DNA of 64,000 nucleotides from Ottelia alismoides (lineage: Eukaryota; Streptophyta; Magnoliopsida; Alismatales; Hydrocharitaceae), in NCBI GenBank assembly GCA_037367405.1, contig JAZKJV010009336.1:62001-126000 (forward strand), written 5' to 3'. Positions 23,101 through 35,100 of this stretch are shown piece by piece. The notes under the pieces were generated by a model, which was given only the letters and a program-made list of their open reading frames with translations, was not told where the DNA came from and made no database searches. Position numbers and translations under genes: made by a program. Position 1 is the first letter of the stretch; each line of letters begins with the position of its first letter.

Positions 23101-26100
23101 ACACAAAATTGATTATTTTTTTTTGCTTTTTTGAACACCGATGCATGAAGTGGCAATTTGAGGATATCCTCCAACATTAAATCTATACAATGGGCTGCAC
23201 AATGAGTCCAATAAAGATTCTTCCTTTTATCCATCAACATTTGTCCAGCTGCTTTGTAAGCGGATGCATTATCCGTTATCACTTGGACAACATTCGTCTC
23301 TCCGACCTCCTCAACAACTTCATCCAACACTTTAAAAAGCATCCTGGCATCTTTAGCTTGATCGGATGCATCAATCGACTTCAAGAAGTAAGTGTCTTTG
23401 GGATTATTCACCAAAAAATTAATCAATGTGCATCCTTTCGTGTCAGTCCAACCGTCCGACATGATGCTACAACCCGTGGCAATCCAAGAAGCCTTCGCCT
23501 CATCAACAAGAGTGGTAATGGCCTGCGCCTCTTCTTTCAAAATTCAAGTTCGGAGTTCATGCTTTGCTAAAAAAAAGTTCGGAGTTCATGCATGGTTGGT
23601 GGCTTGAAGTTGAAACCCCTTCCATATCCACATACATCAGTCATCATCGCCAGATAAGGACTATTGGCTATGTTGAATGCCAATGAATTCTCAAAAAAAA
23701 TCTCCCTATGCTCCTGCAAATCCTCCTTCTCTCATGCAAATCCTCATTCTCTCATCTTTTTCCAGCTTGCATTTAAAGTGAGTTGTTGCGAGGGAGGATC
23801 CGAACTACCTACACACCCCTACCTCCATGTGCAATAAAAAAATCCATCGGTTCTCTTCTCAAGCTTGCTTGATACCACTAGAATCTGTCGGCGCTCTTTT
23901 GTGACGGTTCATTTTCATCACCTCCAGATGGCCCTTGCATCCCAACTCGGCAAACTTCTTCCATTTCTTCTAACCATCTTCTCTTTTCATTACCCTTGCC
24001 GTCCATGAACATCTTCATCTCTTGTTGAACTTCAATAGGAACACTTGGACAAGCTCTCACATTCTTGCGTGTCTTTGCAAGATGGTCTTTCAGTCGCTCG
24101 TCCATTTCAAGTTCTCGACAGTATCTCCATCCGAGATCTGATCACCCCCCACTTTGGCCTTTCCTTCCCATATCTACAAGTTATACAATAACATATAGAT
24201 ATTGATATATACTAACTATACAAGATGGACATACATGTAATCCTTCATCATAGCCATAGGTAAGAATTTAACCCAAAACAATTGGAAAAATACATAAATA
24301 AAGAACACATAATGAAATTCTCTAATAGATAAACAAATAAAAGTGATGAACACAAGGAAAACACAAAAAATGAAAAAAAAAACAAAAAAAAATCAATTTT
24401 GGAGGCGGCGGCGGCGCAGACCTGCTCCGGCTGAGCGGCGAGAGGGTCGGCGATGGAGAAGGGGGATGGGCGGCGACTCCGACTGGCGGCGACCGCGGCT
24501 GGGCAGCGAGAAGCGGGCCGGGGCGGCGATATCCGGGCTCAGGGGAAGGGCGGGGGAGGATTTCGTTTCTGTCAAACAGAACGTCCCCTTCCCCCCGACC
24601 CTTCGATTTTACGAAAAGAAGGTCACGTGCTTTGCACGTGACCCGGAAATTAAAAAAAAACGATTTTTGAGGCTTACGCCTCAGCCTCGCCTCGAGCACC
24701 TCACGCCTCGAGCGCCTCAGGCGAGGCTGAGGCGTACGCCTCTTGTGATGCATCTGAGGCGTGCGCCTCGGGGTGTTTTGGGCCCACCTCGCCTCGAGGC
24801 GTATGCCTTTGCGCCTCGAGGCGCCGCCTTTTAAAACCATGTATATGACCGAGGGGATTATGGACTTTGGTGCTTCCCACCATATGTGTGGTGACAAATC
24901 GCAGTTGAGGTCCTACAAGAGCTACCATACCTCGCATTGTAAGGGCCACGTTGTGCGTACACAGCTTCTCACCGGAGCTACCATACCTCCCAAGGAGGAA
25001 GCTTATAGCAAGGCCTTAAAAGTCGGATATCGGTTTCGTTTCGGTGAGGGACCGAAACGAAATTTCGGTCGAAATTCGACCGAAATTTTGGTCATTTCGG
25101 TGGCTTTTTGAACTAGACCCCCCCAAATTTCGACCGATATAGCCATTTCGGCCGAATTTCGGTCACCTGCCGAAACCAAAATTCGACCGAAATTCGGCCG
25201 AATTTCGGCGAAATTTAAGGCCATGGCTTATAGCCATTTTAGCCGTATTATCATGTCTTCTCTGGCCATTCCTCCACCCTCTTCAACGATGACCGCTTCT
25301 CATGGCAGAGGAGGGATAACTCAGTCCAGAGGATGCACTTCTCTTGGTAGAGGTAGTGGACGTCAACGTGACCCTTACACTTACTATCGTAGACCTGAAC
25401 ATGCTGAGGATACTTGCTACCAGAAGCATGGATATCCTGCTTCTGGTAGTGTGACAGAATAGATCGAGCCTTCAGAGACTCCAGCTTCCGAGGCCGATCT
25501 TGCCTGGATGATATTGTATCTCGTATTCGAGAGATGATGACTCCTACTGCTGGCACCATCACTACAGATACTACAGCTACAGCCAGAGCCTCTTCGAGCT
25601 CCTCAGGTATCACTTATGCTTTTACTGGTAGTCATGGTGCATATATGACTGAGGGGATTATGGACTCTAGTGCTTCCCACCATTTGTGTGGTGACAAATC
25701 GCAGTTGAGATCCTACAGGATCATACCTCCTGGTAGATGGGTTGTCATAGCTGATGGAAATCATTTACCCATTACATGATACAAGGAGGTGCATTTGATG
25801 TCATCTATGCGCCTTCAGAATATTTTATATGCTCCTGACTTTCATATGAATTTGCTTTCAATTAGTCAGCTTACTAAAGATCTGCATTGTCGTGCCATCT
25901 TTGATCCTTCGTATCTTATGTTTCAGGACATACTCACGGGCAGGGTGATTCGATGCGACCGTGAGCAGCGGGGGCTCTACAGTTTGGTCCAATCTCACAA
26001 TGCTGGTGTTTCCACTGGACCAGTCTCTCCTTGTTTGTGGCACCTTCGTTTTGGTCACCTTCCTCTGCATCATATTCTCCCTCAGATTTCCACGAGATCC

Positions 26101-29100
26101 TCCTTACAGTGTGAGACATGTCAACTTAGGAAGCATCATCATTCTTCCTTTCCATCCCGTCTCAGTCAGAGCAGTTCTCAGTTGTTTGAGTTCCTTCATT
26201 TAGATATTTGGAGTTCGAGTCGTGTTCCTGATCACTGAGGATGCCGTTTTTTTGTTGTTGTTTTCGATGATTTTTCTAGACTTTCCTGGGTCTTTTTATT
26301 AAAGAATAAGCCTGAGACTGGATCTGCGATCAAATCTTTTATTAATGAGATAATGAATATTTTTCTACAAATGTCAAATATCTTCGTTCTGATAATGCTT
26401 TAGAGTTTTGCACATTATAGCTTTCTGACTTTTTAAAATCTCTTTTCATATTCACCGGACCTCATGTGCTTATACATCCTAACACAACGATGTTACCGAA
26501 CGCAAACACCATCACCTTCTTGATGTGACCAGAACCTTGTTGATTCAGAGTCGTGCTTCCCACGCTTACTAGGGCGATGCTGTCCTCACTACATGCTATC
26601 TTGTGAACGACATGCCCTCGTCTGTGTTGGGAGAAAAGATTCTTTTCTCGATTGCGTTTCCCGAGAAGGATCTTTTCTCCCTTACACGGTTACACCTCTT
26701 GTGTTTGGTTCTATTGCATTTATTCATGATGTCTCTCCAGGTCGTGACAAGCTCTCTCCCAGAGCTGTCAAGTATGTGTTTGTCGAATACTCTCGTACAC
26801 AAAAGGGTTAGCGTTGCTTTGATCCGCTCAGGCGAAAATACCTTGTCAGTGATGACGTTACTTTCTTTGAGTCTGTCATGTATTTTTCGCCTACAGGTGA
26901 CAGACTAGCCCCATCAGACTCTGACGTTGAGATTTACATGCCTCCACCTCCTACTATCATAACCCCCATCTACTCCTACTTTACCACTACCTCCACCACC
27001 ACCACCACCACTACCACTACCACCTACCTCTACACCTGCTCATGTGGCTCCACCTCCTACTCTGACTCAATTTATGCCACATGTTTTTTCCTCGCAGGTC
27101 TCACTTGGTTCCCTATGCTCACAAGTCTTTCCCATCATCCTCAGATATGTACTTGGTCTCCTACCTCTACACATGCCTCAGATATGTACTGAACATATGT
27201 ACTTGGCACATCGTTTCCACTGATGGCGCTACTGAGTTGTCTGTGACTCTGTGCAACATGATTCCATACAGGATGAGCAGATGCCCTCTCTAGAGGAGAA
27301 CTTACAGGCTCATGATATAGCAAGTGATCTTGATGTGCCAATTGCTCTGCGAAAGCTGAAACGTACGTGTGCTACATATCTTATCCTCCTGCATTTCAGG
27401 TTTCCTTGAGCAGACTGTCAGAGGATTTCAAGAGGTTTACGTTGGCTTTATCAGTCGTAGAGATAACACAGACATATCAGGATGCTCTTAAGGACAACCA
27501 GTGGAGATTATTATCTATGGAGGAGGAGATGGCCGCTCTACAGTCACAGGGTACGTGGAGTCTTGTTTTTGCCCCAGTTGGCGCATCCGTTGTGGGATGC
27601 AAATGGGTGTTCACTGTGAAAAACCGTGCAGATGGAGGTGTGATCGCTATAAGGCGAGACTTGTGGCACATGTGTTCACTCAGACATATGTGGTGGATTA
27701 TCATGATACTTTTTCTCCAATTGCTAGACATTCTACTCTGCGTATTCTTCTATCTGTTGCTGTGATTCGAGATTGGCCTCTTTATCATCTTGATATGAAG
27801 AATGCCTTCCTCTATGATGATCTACAGGAGGTCTACATGCAACATCCACTAGGGTTTGCTGCTGAGGGTAAGTGTTAGAAGGTTTGCATGCTACACAAGG
27901 CTATCTATGGCCTCAAGCAGAGTCCAAAGGCATGGTTCCAGAAGCTCTCGGACTTGATAGAGCAACATAGATTTGTACGATCGATTGCCGATCACTCTTT
28001 GTTTGTGCACAAGACCCAGAGAGGTACCATTGTCATTCTTGTCTATGTTGATGACATTATCATTACAGGAGATGACGAACAAGGCACTCAGGTTGCCAAG
28101 AACTTCTTAGGTCAGCAATTTGTGACCAAGGACCTTGGTAACTTACGTTACTTCTTTGGAATCGAGTTTGTCAGGAACCACAGAGGTTTTGTGATGACCC
28201 AGAGGAAGTACATTACATATCTTTTGTCAGAGACAATGACATATTGCAGACCTACCACTACTCCTATTGACCTGAGCATGAAACTCTATGATGATGATAC
28301 TGGGGAGGTCGACAAGAGGAGGTACAAAGAGCTTGTTGGCAAGCTACTATATGTTATTATTACCAGACCTGACATATCCTTTGCCACGAGCAAAGTGAGT
28401 CAGTTTATGGAGCAGCCCAAACAGACATATATGGATGCAATCCATATGATTCTGAGGTATCTGAATACATCGCCAGGCACATGACTTTTTTTAGCAGAGG
28501 TATATACTCTTTCAGTTACATCATGTGCAGATGTAGATTGTGTTGGTACATACTCTTTCAGTTACATCATGTGCAGATGTAGATTGTGTTGGGTGTCCAA
28601 AGGATAGGAAGTCTACTTCATGCTTCGTTGTGTTCATAAGGGATTCCCTGGTTTCATGGAAGAGCAATAAGCAGATCGTGGTTGCCAGATCGAGTGCCGA
28701 GTCAGAATACATGGCCATGTCGCAAGCTAGCACATAAATGATGTAGGCTAGATATGTTATTACTGAGTTGACTATAGAGGTACCTCTTCCCATTCACCTC
28801 CAATGTGACAATCAGGCTGCTCTATTCATTGCCAACAACCCAGCTTTTCATGAGAGGACCAAGCACATAGAGGTGGATTGTCACTACACTCGTGACATGA
28901 TACGGGAGTGTCTTATTGCCACTACGCATGTCAGCTCTGGAGATCAGACAACAACTGTTCTTTCTAAGGTCCTAGCCAGAGGACCTTATCAGAAATGTTA
29001 TTCCAAGCTGAGCCTGATCGATATCTATGCTCCAGCTTGAGGGAGAGCGTTAAAATATTAGTTATCTTTTACTATATTTTTAGATATCTATTTTCTTTTT

Positions 29101-32100
29101 CTTCTTCTTGTAATTTGCCCAATAGGTTCTTCTCCTATATAAAAGAACCCTATGACCTCTCCTTAATTCAAGTCATTCGTTTCCTTCCACAAGAACTAAA
29201 CATATCGAAGTAGTCTCTATAACCATAACCATATGATTGCCACTATACACAGGACATGATTCAGAAAGATTGCCCAATAGTCTCTACTTCACATGTCAGT
29301 TCAGGAAATCAAACTGCAGATATTTTTACCAAAGCTTTTCTCAGAGGACCTTTTCAGAAGTGTGCATCCAAGCTCAACATGATTGAGAGGACCTTTTCAG
29401 AAGTGTGCATCCAAGCTCAGCATGATTGACATTTATGCTTTATCTCGAGGGGGAGTGTAGAGACATGTTTATGTTTGTGTACTGTTTTTTCTATTTATTT
29501 TATTTTCATCTATCTTATGTAAGTTACCCATAGGTCTCTTTATAAGATAGCCCGGGATTCATAGAATAAATAATTCTTATTCTTTTCCTAACATATCTGA
29601 ATAATTAATCCGCAAAGTTCACTACTAACCACGTATATCTGAATCCTAACATGTCGTAACTAAATATTTCTGACCAGGACCTCAAATATCGCTATTGGGT
29701 GTAAAGACGATTATAAAATTAAAGGTTCTCACAGTTCTTAAATTATTAAATAAGTTATAAATATACGTCTATTAGGTATAAATAAGTTATAATACGCATC
29801 TAATAGGTATAAATGGCGAATATTTATGATGTTTTACTTGCATTACATCAGTCATCCCATGCTTGTATGCTGAACCATCGTTATGTTTTAAAAATTAAAG
29901 TTTGTAACAGAAGCTACATTGTGTATTGCAAGTTTAATAATTACAGAACATCCCAAAATAATTAAAGAACATCGTAATTGATTAATTTGATACAAAAACC
30001 CAATTGTTAACTATAATATGGGTATGCGTAGGAAGTTTTCTGTATTACATCATACTCTGCATGCTAACACTACCAACATGACTAATATGACATTGAATTA
30101 AGAATATAAATTATATCAAAAAAAAATGTAATACAAGGTTGCAAAAATCGGTAGTCGATACTCGGTCGGTTGGGTCACTGACTAAGGATTAATCAGCAGT
30201 TGGACGACTAATCGGATTTAGTCGGGCTTTAATTATTTTGAATTTTTAATTATTTTAAATATATAAATCATTTTTGTATGTATATTCTTATATATTTACA
30301 TAGATTTGTACATTTTTTATATTATCGTAATGAAACAAAAGAAGAAATTGAATTTAAATAAAACATTAAGCATATTAGAATAAGTCTGCTTTAAAAAATA
30401 AAAAATAAATGGCATCTCCAAGCAAAAATTGATCGAATGGTTGGCCTTAGTCAGAATTAGTCAGTACTCGGTCGGCCACCCCACCGACTAGACTAGTCGG
30501 GCTAGTCGGGGGATTTTTACAATAATGATGTAATAATAGTGTGGTAACAATACTATAGGATAATGTTGACAATACCAATAAATTGCTAAGCAAAATCCCT
30601 CGAGTTTTGATCATTTTGGCAGGATCATGATAAATATGGTATATCAACAATATATGAGGCGATACGTCGGCAATATGGTGTGGTTAAAATTAAAGGTTCT
30701 CACTGTTTTTAAATCAACAAATACGAAATAAATACACATCTATTAGGTATAAATAAGAAATTTATGTGAGGTTGTACTACGTCTGTGATCATATGCTTGG
30801 ATGCTGAATCATTGTTATCTTTTATAGCAAAACTTGTGACTAAAATAGACATAGTTCATTTCATTACACGTCTTATCAATAGAGGTCATATTCTTAAGGA
30901 GTGAAATATTGTGTGTTTATAATAGTAGAGGATAATGTTGGCAATATCCATAAATTGTAAAACAAATCCTTTGTAGTTTGCTCATTTTGGCAAGATGTCA
31001 TTGATATAGTATGCTATATTGGCAATATGTGGGGCGATTAGAAAACCAAAAAGTGTGTGATATCATTATCTTTGAGGTTGGATAAATTATATATCTCGTG
31101 CTATATTGCTGGCAGCCTGGCATGTTGTGATATATTGACGCCATGATTCAAAGGTCCTTCATGAAGCACACCCTCTCTCAGGTGTTGCACCATCTAAAAG
31201 CCCACATAATATCTTATCTCGTGCACATTCACAATTCAGCCTCACTGTCTTTGTGGGTGTCACATCATGTTTGGGTGTTGCGCACCCTCTTGAAGCATGC
31301 ATTTTGCCTTCTCGTGGGCACATATTTGGTACCCAACATCGTTATCCATTGTGATGCGACACATGCATCTCATTGCTAGCTTGTGTGCCATTATTCTTAT
31401 GTAAAGTGAACTGCATTAGCTGTTTTTTTTGCACGACCCAGCCACAAAAACGCTGATGATGTGTTACTCTGCTCGTACCTCTTGTCTAGACTAAAATGCA
31501 ACACTTGTCATCATCCTCTCGTCAAACATGTGTGTTCTGGTATTTTCTTTTTTTGTATCATCATGTACATTCTACCATTCTAAAAATTTCTTTCCCAGTA
31601 TGCTATCTCCTCCTGATGATTCATTTTTTGGAACATGTACGAGCACATCTCAAATCCTCTTTTTTTTCGTGACTCGGTCCCTATTTTTTGTAAACATGTC
31701 AAGTCATGTTGGTCCAAAACTTGTTACCTTCTAGGCCTCTACCAGCCATCTCAACCTTGCCATCATTACATGCTTGTGCTACATGTTGAATTGTTCGGTC
31801 TTTGAGTGCATAAGATTCATATTCATCGAATTTAATATCATCTGGAATTGTGCTTTTCTCTATAGCATGCTAAACATGCCTTCTTCAAAGATTTGTGGAA
31901 TCCTATTGATCTAAGTTTCAATGATACCTTCCTATTCTCTTTCCAACCACATATATCTTCTCTTCTTCACGTCGTATGCATATTGGTATCTGTTGGGAAA
32001 AAGATTTAATTATGTATTCCAAAGAACCCTAGGGCTCTCTTATATAGAGGAGAGAACCATGGGTAAATTACATAAGATGGAAGATGTAAATATAAACTGT

Positions 32101-35100
32101 GAAAACGGTACATATAATTAATAATATCTTTACATTCCCTCTAAATATGGAGCATAGATGTTAATCATGCTCAGATTGGATGTACACTTCTGAAAGGGTC
32201 CTCCGAGTAAGGCCTTGGTGAAAATGTCCGCAGTTTGTTCCCCTCAGCTTACATCATGGGAAGTAGAAATAAAACCTTCGTTAATCATGTCCCGTATATA
32301 GTGGCAATCTATCCAATTTAATTCTCTCATGAAAAGCAGTATTATTGGTAATGAATAAGTCTGTTTGATTATCACACTGTAATTGCATAGGAAGTGGCAC
32401 AACAATATATAAGTCAGCTAAAACAGCTCGGATCCACATCATCTCTGTGCTCCCTTGTGCTATAGCTCTATATTCTGATTCAGCACTAGACCTGGCAACC
32501 ACAGTATGCTTCTTGCTCTTCTAGGAGACTAAGAGCCACCGATAAATACAACAAAACCTGAGGTAGACTTCCTATCCTTAGGACCGGTGTTGCAATAGTT
32601 GGCCGACTATCCTGAATAGTCCGACTATGCGGTGCGGGGGGGTCCTCGACTGAACAGACCTCCAATCGGTCAATAGTCGGTCCGACCGAATATTCGGCCG
32701 ACTATTCGACCGACTGGAGTTTGACTTTTGATATTTTTACATTTTTATTTTCAATTTTCAATTTTTATGGGTTACATTTTGTCGCGGTATCGCCACAAAT
32801 GTCAAATTCTATATATTTATTATATTGATAGGTAATTTTATCTTGGATTCATGTTAACTAAGGACCACATATGTATAAAAATATAAGAATATGTATTATA
32901 AATAATTTTTAAAAAATACAAAACAGAATAATCTCGAATAGTCACCCGAATACCGATTATTCTCTATTTAGTGACCCCTCCGACTGAATACCGAATACCA
33001 TCTTCTGCAACACTGCTTAGGACAACCTGTGTAGTCTACATATGCACAAGATGTGATAGTGAGAGATGTCCCTTTTCTGAACAACAATCCTGCACGTGGG
33101 GCTGGCTTCAAGTACCTCAAGATCATATGGTCTGCATCCATAGGTACCTGTCTGGGGTGCTCCATAAGTTGACTAACCCGACTGATAGCAAAAGAGATGT
33201 TTGGCCCAATAATGGTAACATACAGTAGCTTTCCCACCAATTCTCTGTATCTTCTCCTGTTCACCTCTTATTTATTATCATCGTATAGCCTCATGCTCGA
33301 ATCCATACGCGTAGTAGCAGATCAACACCCAATCATGCCTGTCTCAACTAGCATGTCTGCAACATATTTTCTTTGGGTCATCACAAGGTCCTGCTGATTT
33401 TTGGAAAACTCCAACCCAGAAAGTACCGTAGGGTGTCAAGATCCTTGGTGACAAACTGTTGATTGAGAAATTATTTTTTGCCTTCTTGATCCCCTGCACA
33501 TTATCTCCTGTAACCATGGTTCAAATTTCGCGAAATTTCGACGAAATTGAGGCGAATTTTCGGTTTCGACACCCTACCGAAATCGAAATCTCGATATATA
33601 CCCTTCCTTCACAAATTTAGGCCGATTTTGGCCGAAATTGGCGAAATTTCGAAATTGTTTCGTTTTTTCAACATCTCGAAACGAAATCGAAATCGAAATT
33701 TAAAACCTTGCCTGTAACAAGGATATCATCAACATATACCATAATAGCAACTGTACTTATATGGGTCCTCATTTGATCTCTTGAATCCCTGCTTCTCAGT
33801 CATGTTCGAGAGCTTATGGAACCATGCCTTTGGACTCTACTTCAAGCCTTAGACTGCCTTGTGAATTCCACAAACCTGCTGACACTCCCCCTCAGTAGCA
33901 AATCCTGGGGGATGCTGCATGTAGACTTATTCATAAAGATCTCCATATAGAAATGCATTTTTGATATCAAATTGAAATAAATGCAATCACGTACCACAAC
34001 TACTGCAAGAACTCGAAACGTGGAGTAGCGAGCAACGGGTGAGAATGTGTCCAAATAGTCCACACCATAAGTTTGAGTAGACCTACACACAACCCATCTG
34101 ACCTTGTAAACGATCAAGACTTCCATCTGCGTGGTGTTTGATAACACACACTTGCAACTGACAATGGATGCTTCAGAAGGAGCAGGGACCAAGCTCCAGG
34201 TACCACGCAACTGTAGCGCGGCCATCTCCTCTTCCATGGCAAGTCACCGCTGACTATCTTTCACGACTTGCAAACCTCGTGAAATCCCCTGCTTGGTGAT
34301 CAAAACAAACATAGGAAGCGCGTGGACATGATGCACACATACGCTTTTGCTTCCGAAGTGCAATAGGTACATCCGTGTCATTAGGGATCTCCTCAATCTG
34401 TACGCCATCCTCCTGCTAAGGTTCCTGCTCAAACACATCTCCAGACCTATTAGTAGAAACAATGTATTCAGAACAAACTTGAGGCATGCTGGATGATGGA
34501 CGAGGACTATGAGCAGAAGCCGGTTGATGAGTATAGTATCGTGGTAAGGTCAGAACACGAGTAGTGGGTGCCTATAGGAGGAGGTTGTGGAGCAACGGAC
34601 GTGACGGGAGGTGGTGATGGGCTTGCAGGAGGTGGCATGTAGACCTCATCATCTGAATCAGATGAAGTGAACCTATCACATGTAGGGGAAAAATACATTA
34701 TCGACTCAAAAAATGTGACATCGACACTAATATAATATTTCCCACACAATGGTTCATAGCATCTTTATCCCTTCTATATCCTGGGGTACCCAACAAAGAC
34801 ACATTTGACAGCTCTAGGAGAGAGGTAATCAAGATAAGGAGACAACTGATGTACAAATGTAACATAACCAAAAACACGAGTGAGTGAGAATAAGTCCTCG
34901 AGAAAGGCAAGGGAGAAACTTTCTCACTCAGTACAGACGAGGGCATGCGATTCACAAGATAACACGTAGTACTAACTACATCACCCTAGAACGAATGTGG
35001 GGCACGACTCTGAATAAGAAGGGTTCGAGGAACATCAAGTTACGTTCTGCAACACCATTCTGTTAAGTCGTATATGCACACGAAGTTTGATGAACGATAC

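Larger units (their letters stand above)
20715..24841 (-). mobile_element. hAT transposon with transposase, inserted in copia B
   Basis: The terminal inverted repeats are CAAGGTTTAAAAAAGC on the left and, read inward on the right, CATGGTTTTAAAAGGC. The perfect 8-bp target duplication tatatgac is at 20707-20714 and 24842-24849. Subterminal DNA at both ends is packed with gaggcg/cgcctc. A minus-strand hAT transposase occupies about 21880-24180. The left end is duplicated with about 500 bp of copia B, so the original element was about 3.6 kb. Confidence 0.9.
19017..29191 (+). mobile_element. Copia B: Ty1/copia element nested in copia A
   Basis: 5' LTR 19017-19154 and 3' LTR 29048-29191 (both with ttctcctatata(ag)agaaccctatg-like boxes, ending TTCCTTCCACA), with a perfect 5-bp target duplication AGAAC. 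The order is LTR, primer-binding site (19155), leader, gag, protease, integrase, RT, RNase H, polypurine tract, LTR. It carries an inserted hAT (20715-24841), a hAT MITE (25009-25225) and three copies of a gag segment. All reading frames are broken, so it is non-autonomous now. Confidence 0.9.
14659..29593 (+). mobile_element. Copia A: Ty1/copia element, internally deleted and split by copia B
   Basis: 5' LTR about 14659-14780, then the tRNA-iMet primer-binding site TGGTATCAGAG at 14783. Degenerate gag, protease, integrase and the start of RT lie at 15140-19011. The element is interrupted by copia B (19017-29191) and resumes at 29197 with the end of RNase H, a polypurine tract (cgagggggag) and the 3' LTR at 29456-29593. 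Left and right parts read [10 protein letters not shown] and then TKHIEV, so RT was already fused to RNase H before B arrived. No clear 5-bp target duplication was found, and the exact start of the 5' LTR is uncertain. Confidence 0.85.

Noticed and set aside
23190..23570. 126-codon plus-strand frame
   Set aside because: Antisense shadow of the hAT transposase DUF659 region.
24343..24897. 163- and 191-codon frames near the hAT right end
   Set aside because: They run through GAGGCG subterminal repeats and the terminal inverted repeat; no protein similarity recognised.
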